A stretch of 54,526 nt of DNA from the NCBI RefSeq assembly GCF_003664595.1, contig NZ_QXPZ01000039.1:1-54526 (forward strand), in the 5' to 3' direction. Shown here one piece after another: positions 1 through 8,559 of this stretch. The notes below the pieces were generated by a model. That model was not told the DNA's origin, made no database searches, and saw only the letters and a list, made by a program, of their open reading frames with translations. The first letter of the stretch is position 1. Each line of letters opens with the position of its first letter. Origin of the DNA: Atopobacter sp. AH10. Lineage in GTDB: Bacteria > Bacillota > Bacilli > Lactobacillales > Aerococcaceae. Both the position numbers and the translations under genes were made by a program.

Positions 1-55
1 ACCATAAAATTAGGATTTGTACGACTTAAGCTCGTTATTGGTTGGGGAATTCAGG
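1..55. repeat. Terminal inverted repeat, left copy
   Basis: The first 55 bases occur again as an exact reverse complement at 54464-54518, and similarity stops abruptly after GGGGAATTCAGG on both sides. This fits the outer end of an insertion sequence or other dispersed element whose body lies outside the window. No transposase is visible, so the family cannot be named. Confidence 0.8.
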
Positions 56-115
56 ATATAAAGCGCAAAAATGAGCCTTAGCTTATTCTAATGACTAATA
101 ATACTATATTCTCTA

Positions 116-149
116 AAAACAAAAACCCCCTTCAAAAGAAGGGAGTTGA
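116..149 (-). terminator. Terminator of the NlpC/P60 gene
   Basis: Read on the minus strand, AACTCCCTTC and GAAGGGGGTT form a stem with a TTTT loop, followed by a T-rich tail. It begins about 18 bases after the hydrolase stop codon. Confidence 0.8.
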
Positions 150-166
150 TAGATCTATTGTTTAAA

Positions 167-1513
167 CTACTTCAACCGAACCGCAAAGTCTGGACGGAAC
201 CATTGGTGAGATTGGATCGTTACAGATTGACCAGGTTGAGGGCTGTGGATGTACTTGCCACCGCCTAAAGACAAACCTACGTGGTAAGTTGATCCTGGAT
301 TACCCCAGAAAACTAAGTCTCCTGCTTGAGCTTGGTCAGAACTGATCCGTGTCCCGGCAAATTCTTGGCCAGTAGTTACACGTGGTAATTGACGTCCAAC
401 CTTGTTGTAAACATATTGAACGAATCCAGAGCAGTCAAATCCAGCTGGTGTAGAACCACCCCATACATAAGGTGTTCCAATATATTGTTTAGCAATTTCC
501 GTTACAGAAGAAGCGTTAGCAGCTGGTGCTGGCGCAACTTGACGAGCTGGAGCAGCAGGTTTTGGAGCTGCTGGAGCCGGAGTAGCTGGAGTTGGCGCTG
601 GCGTAGCTGGTTGAGCTGGCGCTGGAGCTGGTGTTGCAGCAGGCGTTTGAGCTGTTTGGCTTGGTTGAGTAGCAGGTGCTTGAGTTTGAGCTTGAGCATT
701 TGCTTGAGCTTGAGCTTGAGCTTGAGCTTGAGCCTCCGCTTCTGCTTTTTCTTTAGCTTCTGCTTCAGCTTGCGCTTTTGCTTGCGCCTCTGCTTCTGCT
801 TGAGCCTTAGCGGCAGCTTCTGCTTCTGCTTGTTTACGAGCAGCTTCTTGTTCAGCGATAACTTGTTGTTCTACGACTTGTGCGTCAGAAGCAAGTTTAT
901 TTGCTTCAGCTTGTAAAGCACCGGCTTGGCCATTCAAATTATCCTTCAAGCATGCTAATTCATATGCATATTTTTCTTGCATAGCTTGTTTAGCATCTAA
1001 CTCTTCTTTAGCTTTATCCAATTCTTGTTTTTGTTGTTTGTGTTGTTCAACAAGTTTGTTGTTGGCTTTGATCATTTCAGAAGCCACTTGGCAACGGCTA
1101 ACAACTTCTTGGAAGTCCTTACCACCGAAGATGAAATCTAACAAGCTCATGTTTGAACGTTTTACTTGGATAGAACGTGCTTGTTGATCAACTTTTTCTT
1201 GACGCTTGTTAATTTGTTCTGTCTTAACAGCGATTTCTTTCTTTAGTTGGTCAATTTCTTGAGCTGTTTGGGCTTGCTTAGCCGCAATTTCTTCTGCTTG
1301 TGCTTGAGCTTGAGCCATTTGGTCGTTCACGTAAGCCAAGTTAGCTTGGTTTTGTGCTTGACGTTCTCTAATAACTTGTAACAATTGTTGGCTGCTTACG
1401 CCAGCAACTGTTTGTGGTTGGTTATTTTCGTCATCAGCATGAACTGATCTTGGCGCAACTGAACTTACAGCAAGCAGCGAACCGGTTAATAATACCGCTA
1501 AAGATTTCTTCAT
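167..1513 (-). CDS. Secreted PcsB-like NlpC/P60 (C40) peptidoglycan hydrolase
   Basis: A 448-residue exported protein that probably cuts stem peptides in peptidoglycan during cell separation. It has a signal peptide ending near VHADDE (about residue 27), a long coiled coil (about 35-230, with the DFIFGGKDFQEVV region typical of PcsB/Usp45 proteins), an Ala/Gln/Glu then Ala/Pro linker (about 225-335), and a C-terminal NlpC/P60 domain. The expected catalytic residues are visible: Cys361 in DCSGF, His411 in YHVGL and His423 in YIHSP. The ATG is preceded by TTTAGGAGGT. A WalR-type box lies in the promoter, which suits control by the WalKR cell-wall system. The gene is monocistronic, with its own terminator. 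The family is clear. Whether it is the orthologue of streptococcal PcsB is inferred from architecture. Confidence 0.9.
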   Translation of the reverse strand: MKKSLAVLLTGSLLAVSSVAPRSVHADDENNQPQTVAGVSSQQLLQVIRERQAQNQANLAYVNDQMAQAQAQAEEIAAKQAQTAQEIDQLKKEIAVKTEQINKRQEKVDQQARSIQVKRSNMSLLDFIFGGKDFQEVVSRCQVASEMIKANNKLVEQHKQQKQELDKAKEELDAKQAMQEKYAYELACLKDNLNGQAGALQAEANKLASDAQVVEQQVIAEQEAARKQAEAEAAAKAQAEAEAQAKAQAEAEAKEKAEAEAQAQAQAQAQANAQAQTQAPATQPSQTAQTPAATPAPAPAQPATPAPTPATPAPAAPKPAAPARQVAPAPAANASSVTEIAKQYIGTPYVWGGSTPAGFDCSGFVQYVYNKVGRQLPRVTTGQEFAGTRISSDQAQAGDLVFWGNPGSTYHVGLSLGGGKYIHSPQPGQSVTIQSHQWFRPDFAVRLK

Positions 1514-1647
1514 CTCGTGTGTACCTCCTAAATAATCGATCCCGACGTCTCGTCGTTTACTTTTTTATACGAAATTCATTAGTCTGTCAATAAGGCCTTT
1601 AACCTTACTGGATAAATCATACCATAGTAGGCTCTTAAATAAAGTGA

Positions 1648-1686
1648 ATTATAGCAATCGTATCTTAACTGTAACATTTTTGTAAT
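1648..1686 (-). promoter_or_regulatory. Promoter with WalR-type box upstream of the NlpC/P60 gene
   Basis: TGTAAC-ATTTT-TGTAAT at 1670-1686 (plus strand) matches the WalR consensus of two TGTWAH half-sites five bases apart. On the minus strand a TATAAT -10 lies at 1648-1653 with TGTTAC as -35 at 1671-1676 (17-base spacer), so the box overlaps the -35. A second possible promoter has TTGACA at 1585-1590. The rest of 1514-1827 shows nothing else clear. Confidence 0.6.
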
Positions 1687-1827
1687 TTAAGACCTGAGTC
1701 TGATATCCTTTAGGACTATAGGATGTCGACGTTTTCACAACGATCCTATTTTCCCTTTTATCGTTTCATTCTTATACGGCATCTTTTTCGAGACTTTTTT
1801 ATTTTACATGAATTAGTCTATTAGGTC

Positions 1828-1866
1828 AAAAAAACTTAGTTGAGTAGCTTTCAACTAAGTTTTTCT
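1828..1866. terminator. Bidirectional terminator
   Basis: AAAAACTTAGTTGA pairs with TTCAACTAAGTTTTT around a short loop, with A and T tracts on both sides. It lies downstream of the GTPase gene and can stop transcripts in either direction. Confidence 0.8.
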
Positions 1867-1969
1867 ATGCTAATTTTTTTAGAAAAAGCCTGCAATTTAT
1901 GTGTCTTTTTTGTTTGCTATAAGCTGGAAACTGGCACAAGATAAATGAGGTCATTTGCCTCCATTACTT

Positions 1970-3346
1970 CTACTTATGCCTTTTCAACCATTTAGCTCCC
2001 ATTTTTACCACTTGATGGGCCAGCCTTTTCCCAGTTTTGAGCCTATCAAATAATTTCGTCGAAGAATGTTGCTGTGGACTTTCCCCTTTTATCAATCTTT
2101 CTGCTCTATCTAATATAGCTTGATGAAATGCTTTATCTTCTTTTCCTTCCTTTATTTCCTTTTCCTCTATGCGCTCCGTCTGGCTAGTCGAGTTTGAGGC
2201 GTCTTGATCATTTCTTTGCCTAGACTCCTTTAGTCGATCCGACAGGGAGTAATGCTGTTTGAGACGTGACTTTGTTTTTTGACTTAAAACTTTACCGAGT
2301 TCTTTTGCGTCTATGTCTTTCCCTTTCGCCATCAAGGCCAAAATTTCAATGTAAGAATAGCCCAAAGCTGTCGTTAATGACGCTGCCGTCGTTCCACTGA
2401 TAACGGCACCGACAATCGTTCCTAGACCAGGCAACATTTTCGTTAAATTAGCCACAATATACCGCCCTGCAAAAGTCGCTCCTGTTGTTCCACCGACCGC
2501 CCCTAATACAGCTGACAGAGTTGCTTGATCCATCGTCACCCCAAATATAGCTGTAATATGTGCCATCATAGTAATTTGCATTGGCACTAAAAGGCTAGCA
2601 TCTGAAAATGGAATAGGGGCGAAACCAATCCCAAAAGTGGTGTAAATATATTTTTTGACCCACCTTCTCGCTTCCTTGGTTTTTCGAGCAATATCAATTT
2701 GTTGAACATTAGTAAAGGCTATACGATTTTCTTCCGGAATAGATTCAAAAGATGCTGCGATTAAGTCTTCAAGACCCCATCTAGGAATAGTGACATCTTC
2801 ATAAATAGGAAAGGGTTCAGCCATAACTGGATAGATGCCTTCAATCGGCAAATGTATCCCTTCGATAAAATGTTTAAATTCATTAGCTGAAGTTCCCATT
2901 GATTGGGTTAAGACAACGATAACAGGGACATATTTTGCCAAAGCTTTAATCAGGCTGATTTCTTCATCTTCAATCCTATTAGTTTGGGAATTTATGCAAT
3001 AGTAAACTAGGTGTATTTTTTCTCCTTGATATTTTTCATTCTTCGTAAGTGTTTCAAGGAGTTCTTCCCGTATCACTTCACGTACATTCTCGTCTAGCTC
3101 CAATCCCCTTGTATCATACAAAACCATGGGCACACCATCTTTAAAGAGGCGTTGCACATATTGGGTCACTGGCTTCCCTACCCCAGTAGTGGCCATTTTT
3201 TCACGGAAGAGGTTATTAATCAGGGTACTTTTCCCTACTCCCGTCTTCCCCACTACCATAATACGAATAGTAGGCATCTTATCCACATGATCTTTTGTTT
3301 GATGGAGCAACTCGCTGACCATATTAAAATCTATCGTTAAAGACAT
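1970..3346 (-). CDS. GTPase with C-terminal DUF697-type membrane domain
   Basis: A 458-residue P-loop GTPase of unknown cellular role. Walker A/G1 is GKTGVGKST (33-41), G2 is likely the threonine region TTGVGKPVT, and G3 is DTRG (78-81). The usual NKxD motif is replaced by TQSM. After the G domain comes an Ala/Gly-rich hydrophobic region (about 240-345) like DUF697/YcjF-type domains, which probably touches the membrane, then a charged low-complexity tail rich in Lys and Glu (about 360-458). The ATG follows GAGGAGG. The gene stands alone between two terminators or hairpins and shares its strand with its neighbours. No partner is evident from context. Confidence 0.75.
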   Translation of the reverse strand: MSLTIDFNMVSELLHQTKDHVDKMPTIRIMVVGKTGVGKSTLINNLFREKMATTGVGKPVTQYVQRLFKDGVPMVLYDTRGLELDENVREVIREELLETLTKNEKYQGEKIHLVYYCINSQTNRIEDEEISLIKALAKYVPVIVVLTQSMGTSANEFKHFIEGIHLPIEGIYPVMAEPFPIYEDVTIPRWGLEDLIAASFESIPEENRIAFTNVQQIDIARKTKEARRWVKKYIYTTFGIGFAPIPFSDASLLVPMQITMMAHITAIFGVTMDQATLSAVLGAVGGTTGATFAGRYIVANLTKMLPGLGTIVGAVISGTTAASLTTALGYSYIEILALMAKGKDIDAKELGKVLSQKTKSRLKQHYSLSDRLKESRQRNDQDASNSTSQTERIEEKEIKEGKEDKAFHQAILDRAERLIKGESPQQHSSTKLFDRLKTGKRLAHQVVKMGAKWLKRHK

Positions 3347-3521
3347 GCCTGTCCTCCTCTTACTTAAAACAGCTATTCAGGACTACAATTGTCGTCAAAA
3401 TACTACTGTCCTTTCCGTTTGACGTCATTCTTTCCATTCAATAGATCTAGTATATAACACTTTTAATCCAAAGCACTCCTGCCAAAGACTGATCCTCCAT
3501 CAATTTTACTCTTATATGTCG

Positions 3522-3555
3522 AACTGCCCCCTAGCCATTAGCCAGGGAGCAGTTT
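3522..3555. other. Intergenic hairpin without U-tract
   Basis: AACTGCCCCCT and AGGGAGCAGTT form a near-perfect stem in the 357-base gap between the GTPase and aminotransferase genes. There is no T-run after it on either strand, so it is a weak terminator candidate for the aminotransferase gene. Nothing else is recognisable in 3347-3703. Confidence 0.45.
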
Positions 3556-3703
3556 ATCGACAAAACTCTTCTTATCCTATCCATTTCACTATAGCCTATG
3601 CAATTTGCTACAGCCAATGGATCTAGTTCTTTCCTATAAATTAATTCTACTCTATGAACTTCATCTAGACTATGGAACTAATGCTATCCTAGTATGAGTA
3701 AGT

Positions 3704-4879
3704 CTAGCTTATACAATTAGCAAGGCGGTCTAGGACTTTCTTCAATTCTTCTGTCGTTGCAGACAAATTCACTCGCACAAATCCACGTCCAGCCTCCCCA
3801 AAAGTAGATCCATCTGTGAAAAAGATGTCCTCGTCATACAGTCTGTCCATCAAACTATCTAAATCTTCCACATAAGCTTCCAAGTTGACCCAAGCCAAAT
3901 ATGTCCCTTCCATTTGTGCCATGTAAGCCTTTGGAAGTTTTTTCGACAAAAAGTCTCCTAAAACCTGAATATTTCTTTCAACCAAAGTCAAGTAGCCCTC
4001 TAACCAAGCTTCTCCCTGAGTGTAAGCAAGCTCCATTGCTTTTAAACCTAGAGCATTAGCGCCATGGCACGCATTTAACTCCATCTGTTCCTCAAACTTT
4101 CTTCGTAATTCTTCATTGGGAATAATAATAACGGATGTTTGTAGGCCTGCTATATTAAAAGTCTTACTTGGAGCGGTAAAGGTCAGCACATGTTCTTTCG
4201 TCCAATCGTTCAATTGCGCTAATACCTGATGAGTGTAACCCGAACGGATCAAATCATTATGGATTTCATCACAAGCAATGATGACTCCATATTTTTCTGC
4301 AATGCTCGCTAATCGAGTCAGTTCATCTTTAGTCCAAACCCTTCCTACCGGGTTATGTGGCGAACAAAAGAGCAACAAAGTAATACGATACTCTTTGATC
4401 GCTTCTTCTAAGCCATCAAAATCAATCGTAAAATGATGATCTCTTCCTTCCTTTAAAGGAATATCCACTAAAAGGCGATCATGCAAGGTCACGGCTCTAT
4501 AAAACGGAGGATATACCGGTGTAAGAATAGCCACTCCTTCCCCTGCTTTGCTAAAAGCTTGGACAGCATAATGCAAAGCGGCTACCACTCCACAAGTAGT
4601 TAAAATCCATTCTTTTTTTACAGGGAATTGGTGGTGTTTAGCCTGCCAATCGATAACGGCTTGATATTGAGCATCTGTCATCGATGTATAGCCTAAAACC
4701 GCTTCATCCAAATAGGCTTTCAATCCTTCACGAATTTCTGGCATCAGTGGTATATCGCTATCAGCTACCGAAAAGGGAACAACCCCTTCCCTTACATCAG
4801 GGCGTAACTCTCTCATCGCCATCCACTTACGACTCCCTTGTTTCAAGCGGTCTACTGTTGTTTCAAAATCATATATCAT
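3704..4879 (-). CDS. MalY/PatB-type PLP-dependent aminotransferase (C-S lyase)
   Basis: A 391-residue fold-type I PLP enzyme of the MalY/PatB branch, whose members usually cleave cystathionine or cysteine and act as cystathionine beta-lyases. The N-terminus (MIYDFETTVDR) is typical of the group. SPHNPVG (173-179), CDEIHNDL (203-210) and the PLP lysine in APSKTFNIAG (Lys239) are all present. An upstream TTG would add 14 residues, but AAAGGAG lies 8 bases before the ATG at 4879, so that start is preferred. The gene is transcribed alone. The exact substrate cannot be told from sequence. Confidence 0.85.
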   Translation of the reverse strand: MIYDFETTVDRLKQGSRKWMAMRELRPDVREGVVPFSVADSDIPLMPEIREGLKAYLDEAVLGYTSMTDAQYQAVIDWQAKHHQFPVKKEWILTTCGVVAALHYAVQAFSKAGEGVAILTPVYPPFYRAVTLHDRLLVDIPLKEGRDHHFTIDFDGLEEAIKEYRITLLLFCSPHNPVGRVWTKDELTRLASIAEKYGVIIACDEIHNDLIRSGYTHQVLAQLNDWTKEHVLTFTAPSKTFNIAGLQTSVIIIPNEELRRKFEEQMELNACHGANALGLKAMELAYTQGEAWLEGYLTLVERNIQVLGDFLSKKLPKAYMAQMEGTYLAWVNLEAYVEDLDSLMDRLYDEDIFFTDGSTFGEAGRGFVRVNLSATTEELKKVLDRLANCIS

Positions 4880-5100
4880 CCTAAGATCTCCTTTGCTAAG
4901 AGTAGCGCACTTATCAAGCAACTATTTCTGCCTCTACTCTATCATAAATACCAAAGGATTTTTGCCCTTTTTTACGCTTTTTCTAGCCTAGCAAGGCAAT
5001 TTATCCATCTCCACTTTTACGTTTTTTAGCTTTACACTTATTTCCGATATTCCCTCTCTTGTTAAGGAAGCTTCTAACCAATTTCACCCGCAAGCTTAAG
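4880..5100. other. Intergenic edge of the accessory island
   Basis: No gene is supported here. The sequence becomes markedly AT-rich after about 5100, where the accessory island begins. No attachment-site repeats were found by eye. Confidence 0.4.
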
Positions 5101-5235
5101 TCACTTGCTTGATTCCAAATTAGAGATTACACTTGCCATTACACCGCCAATATTCCTAAATCTATCAACAGCAGTATCACAAAAGCGCTTTGAGCAAAAT
5201 TGTTGTATTATGTTCACTCTTTTTATTATTTTCAT
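5101..5235 (-). CDS. 44-residue ORF, possible gene remnant
   Basis: A 44-residue reading frame from an ATG at 5235 to TGA, with no good ribosome binding site and a protein-like C-terminal half (DTAVDRFRNIGGVMASVISN). It lies 30 bases after the end of the frameshifted permease. It could be the tail of a lost mobile-element or operon gene. I do not recognise the family. Confidence 0.25.
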   Translation of the reverse strand: MKIIKRVNIIQQFCSKRFCDTAVDRFRNIGGVMASVISNLESSK

Positions 5236-5265
5236 GATAAACCCGTATAAGCTATTGCTATTTCC

Positions 5266-5972
5266 TCATTTCATCACATCGTCATTTTTAATCATATTTG
5301 TTAAAACTTTATATAACCCATATCCAATGCATAGCAGACTGACATTTATACTTTGTATGGTAAGCACGTTCAATAAATAAGAATGTGCCACAACATTCCC
5401 AATACACGCGATTAAAACCACCGCTGTAATTAATGCTATATTTGTAGACTGATGTTTTATCCCCAGAACTATTGAACATAAGAGGATAATCACACTTACC
5501 AGTACCGTTAATATTGAAGTGCTACAAGAATATAATAGAATAGCAAAAACACGCGCGGGGACACTAAATATTTTTGCCCCCTCAAACACAAAAATATATG
5601 CCGTATTCAGCAAACATATACAAGCCAAAAACACTGACGAATACCTATATATTAATCCGAGTGTTCTTTTTTGAAAACGTTTTCTCTTCCTGACGGATAT
5701 ATATATGACCTTTCTCTGAAATCCCCCGTATATCTAACAACCAATCTTTTGTCAATGATATATATGCCATATATCGTTAAAAAACTCAAGGTTACCGTTG
5801 ATGCCAATACAGCTATTCCTTTTCCACTTTTCAAAATAAAGTCCGCATCTATTTCTTCAAACTTCCCTACGATCGAGAAAAAAGCCAATGAAAAGATATG
5901 AATAACAATAGTCCACAAAGCTATATTTTTAAAGCTTGTTTTCGAAAAATGCTTTTCATAGCTATTCATCAT
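5266..5972 (-). pseudogene. ABC-2-type permease split by a one-base frameshift
   Basis: Two adjacent ORFs (5652-5972, 106 residues, and 5266-5634, 122 residues) together make one membrane protein of about 235 residues, close to the 245-residue sister permease upstream. The upstream frame reads YPSGRENVFKK and then stops soon after six A's (minus strand; T-run at 5667-5672). In the -1 frame the reading continues as RTLGLIYRYSSVFLAC into the second ORF. One extra A would restore the gene, as would ribosomal or transcriptional slippage on AAAAAA. The second ORF has no convincing start of its own. The gene overlaps the preceding ATPase by 11 bases. It may be a true pseudogene, a slippage-expressed gene, or a homopolymer sequencing error. 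Confidence 0.7.
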
Positions 5973-6681
5973 CCTCTCCTCCCTTCATCATTTCAAAAAA
6001 TTCATCCAAGCTATTGATACCTTTCTCAGGAAATAGATTTACATCTTCTGAAGCTATTATTTTCCCACTATCCAACACGATGACTTCATCAATAATATCT
6101 TCCAGCTCTCTAAATGAATGGCTTGAGATAATTACTATCTTATTATTTTGTTTAAAATCATTCATTACTTTTTTTAAATTATATATACCAGTTCTATCTA
6201 ATCCATTAAAAGGTTCATCCAGCAACAGTAAATCAGGCCGATGAGATAAAGCAAGTGCTATATTTAATTTCTGCTTCATCCCAAGTGACAGGTCGGATAT
6301 TTTGGCATTAAGATTGGTATTTAATCCTAGCCTACTAAGAAAACTACTTATACGATTAATTTCTGGGATACCCATATAAAAACAATGCTCTTCAAATATC
6401 TCTTGTATAGTACACTTTTCATAAGCTTTAGGGAAAGGCATGACAACGCCCACACGTTTAAAAAAGCCATCATTTCTGTAATTGCTTTCTTCGATTCCAT
6501 CGATATAAAACTTGCCACTATATTTAGTTAATCCTAATACCGTCCTAAAAAAAGTTGTTTTCCCCGCTCCATTGTCTCCGATAAGACCATATATTTTATT
6601 TGGCATAAAGCTGAGGTTAACATCCTCTAAAACAGTCCTGCCTTTTATAACCTTGTTTAGTCCCTCTACTCTTAAATACAT
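5962..6681 (-). CDS. ABC transporter ATP-binding protein (second ATPase of island operon)
   Basis: A 239-residue ABC ATPase that would energise export, probably with the frameshifted permease directly downstream. Walker A is GDNGAGKTT, the signature is LSLGMKQKL, Walker B is LLLLDEP and the switch histidine is in SSHSF. Its stop overlaps the start of the next gene by 11 bases, so translation is probably coupled. It begins 3 bases after the upstream permease ends. The whole operon is AT-rich and unlike its flanks, which suggests transfer. Antibiotic or peptide export, or self-protection, is a reasonable guess for a TetR-linked set, but the substrate is unknown. Confidence 0.9.
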   Translation of the reverse strand: MYLRVEGLNKVIKGRTVLEDVNLSFMPNKIYGLIGDNGAGKTTFFRTVLGLTKYSGKFYIDGIEESNYRNDGFFKRVGVVMPFPKAYEKCTIQEIFEEHCFYMGIPEINRISSFLSRLGLNTNLNAKISDLSLGMKQKLNIALALSHRPDLLLLDEPFNGLDRTGIYNLKKVMNDFKQNNKIVIISSHSFRELEDIIDEVIVLDSGKIIASEDVNLFPEKGINSLDEFFEMMKGGEDDE

Positions 6682-6684
6682 AAT

Positions 6685-7422
6685 TTATCCCCTCCTTGTT
6701 AATACATACAATGAGGACAAAAAGGAAATACTTCCCCAAAATAAAATAACAATATAATTCATTATTTTAAAATCATCTAATCCAAATAAACAAAATCTTA
6801 TAATTTTGCTTACTGGAACAAATGGGAGATAGTTATATATATACGCCATACACATAGGTAATCTATCCGCTGAATAAACTATTGGTGAAAACATCAAGCT
6901 TCCCATCATAATAACTTGAGTTATTAAGGGCACAATATTCGCTGGAAATAAGTAGGCAATTGAAAAGCCAAAAAAAGTTAATGCCATCATTATAAAGATC
7001 AAACTTACGCAACTAACCATATTTATTTGTGGATTCATATTGAAATATAGTGAACCAACAATCATAGAGGCAAAAATACCCGGCAAAGAAATTACTCCCC
7101 ATATAAATAAATCTGCCATTATAATGCCCACTCGTGCTATCGGTAGAGTTTTTTGATAATCTAACACTCCATTTTGTTTTGCTTCACTTACAATTTGGGG
7201 AGACAAAACACAAGTGATTGCTATAATATTTATAGTAATTGCCCCAGTGCATAGAAAAGTCCTTGATATTTTATCAACAGCATTGGTGATAAAAGAGAAC
7301 CCATATATTACTGATACCGATAACAACATTTGAACTATAACAAATGCAGGTATATAAACTTTATGTCTAATTAAGCTCCATTTTATTAATCCTACAGAGC
7401 TGTTATATATATTTTTTATCAT
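6685..7422 (-). CDS. ABC-2-type permease (first permease of island operon)
   Basis: A 245-residue membrane protein with about six hydrophobic segments, like ABC-2 permeases of the NatB/SkfF kind. It starts inside the end of the upstream ATPase gene (20-base overlap), so the two are probably translated together and form one transporter. The codon after segment two includes the cytoplasmic-looking stretch EAKQNGVLDYQKTLP. No catalytic motif is expected. The partner assignment is inferred from order: ATPase, permease, ATPase, permease. Confidence 0.8.
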   Translation of the reverse strand: MIKNIYNSSVGLIKWSLIRHKVYIPAFVIVQMLLSVSVIYGFSFITNAVDKISRTFLCTGAITINIIAITCVLSPQIVSEAKQNGVLDYQKTLPIARVGIIMADLFIWGVISLPGIFASMIVGSLYFNMNPQINMVSCVSLIFIMMALTFFGFSIAYLFPANIVPLITQVIMMGSLMFSPIVYSADRLPMCMAYIYNYLPFVPVSKIIRFCLFGLDDFKIMNYIVILFWGSISFLSSLYVLTRRG

Positions 7423-8176
7423 TTCTACCTACTATCTCCTCATAGCTGTCATACAAAGAGCCAATCTTCATCCAAATACTAAGTAGATGCCTACTATTTA
7501 AAAGTTTCTGATCTATTTTCATATCAACTTGAACACTACCTTTGTCAAGTAAAATATACCTGTTTGCATACCTTTCCACTTCTAAAAGGTTATGTGTTAC
7601 GATTATGATTATTTTTCCATTATCCGCAAGTTTTCGTAAATATTTCCACATAAGAACCCTTCTTATAGGATCCACATCATTTGTGGGTTCATCTAAAACT
7701 ATTATCGGAGAATCATCTGTAACACTTATCGCAAAAGATGTCAGCCTTTGTAGTCCTCCAGATAATTTTTCCCCCGATACATTTTTCCATTTATTTATTT
7801 GCAAAAAGTCAATGATATCTTCAGCTTTTCTTTTCGAATTTTCCCTTGAATACCCTTTAACTCTTAAAACACTTTCAATAGATTGAATAACTGAAACTCC
7901 TTTAAGAGGAAGTTGAAATTGTGGCATTGACGAAACTAGTTTCCTTGCAATTGCAGGTTTATTGGTTACTTCCATCTGATTAACGAAGATGCTCCCACTT
8001 GTAGGTTTTATAAGCCCTATCATCTGATTTAATAGGGTCGTTTTTCCTGCCCCATTGTGACCTATAAGCGCTGTTATTTCTCCAGATTTAAATTCCAGTG
8101 TTATATTATCATTGGCTTTCATGTTATTTTTATACGACTTACTCAGATTTTTGACATATAAATTTGTAAAATTCAT
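7403..8176 (-). CDS. ABC transporter ATP-binding protein (first ATPase of island operon)
   Basis: A 257-residue ABC ATPase: Walker A GHNGAGKTT, signature LSGGLQRL, Walker B IIVLDEP and switch histidine THN. An ATG 18 bases upstream is possible, but the ATG at 8176 has GGGGGG just before it and begins with a normal NFTNLYVKNLSKSY start for the family. That ATG overlaps the TGA of a 32-residue ORF (ATGA), so its translation may depend on the small ORF. It is the first large gene of the operon downstream of the paired operators. Confidence 0.88.
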   Translation of the reverse strand: MNFTNLYVKNLSKSYKNNMKANDNITLEFKSGEITALIGHNGAGKTTLLNQMIGLIKPTSGSIFVNQMEVTNKPAIARKLVSSMPQFQLPLKGVSVIQSIESVLRVKGYSRENSKRKAEDIIDFLQINKWKNVSGEKLSGGLQRLTSFAISVTDDSPIIVLDEPTNDVDPIRRVLMWKYLRKLADNGKIIIIVTHNLLEVERYANRYILLDKGSVQVDMKIDQKLLNSRHLLSIWMKIGSLYDSYEEIVGRNDKKYI

Positions 8177-8271
8177 GGTTTTCCCCCCATCCATATAATC
8201 AGCTTATATAAACAAGGTACCGCCCAAAACGTCAACATATATACATCAATCGACATCCCAACAACTTTCAT
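8173..8271 (-). CDS. 32-residue hydrophobic ORF coupled to the ABC ATPase
   Basis: An ORF of 32 codons starting at ATG 8271, with GGAG four bases before it, and ending in TGA that overlaps the ATPase start codon (ATGA). The product is hydrophobic in the middle (DVYMLTFWAVPCLYKLIIW), enough for one membrane span. It could be a real small membrane peptide or a leader ORF for translational coupling. No homologue is recognised. Confidence 0.35.
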   Translation of the reverse strand: MKVVGMSIDVYMLTFWAVPCLYKLIIWMGGKP

Positions 8272-8400
8272 AGTTCTCCAAATATAGCACTCTTTTTCAG
8301 TTAGTAGTTTTTTTTTTTATAATCTGTATCTATCATTGGGTTGTCTAATAACATCATTACAAAATACAAAACGTTATATTTTAACTACGCTGCGTAACTA

Positions 8401-8466
8401 TTAAATGACAATCCACCATGCCGTTGCATTTGCACTTTCTGCTTTACGCACTTTAATATTTTTCAT
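8401..8466 (-). CDS. 21-residue peptide ORF in the leader of the ABC operon
   Basis: ATG at 8466 preceded by AAGAAGGAG with a 9-base spacing, an excellent ribosome binding site, and a stop after 21 residues. The peptide starts MKNIKVRKAES and ends NATAWWIVI, so it is basic at the N-terminus and hydrophobic at the C-terminus. The same frame is open upstream to an ATG inside the operator (53 residues in all), but that ATG has no ribosome binding site and lies only about 13 bases after the predicted transcription start. It could be a leader peptide, a secreted or signalling peptide, or the truncated start of a membrane protein. Confidence 0.4.
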   Translation of the reverse strand: MKNIKVRKAESANATAWWIVI

Positions 8467-8559
8467 GTCAACAATCTCCTTCTTAATTTTTTCATTATTC
8501 ATCAGCTGATATAGTAGTCCTACTTTTGTACATATCACTGGTATCCATCCAAACAGAAG

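Noticed and set aside
389-916. Ser/Arg/Trp-rich plus-strand ORF opposite the NlpC/P60 linker
   Set aside because: It is antisense to the Ala/Gln-rich linker and has no start signals.
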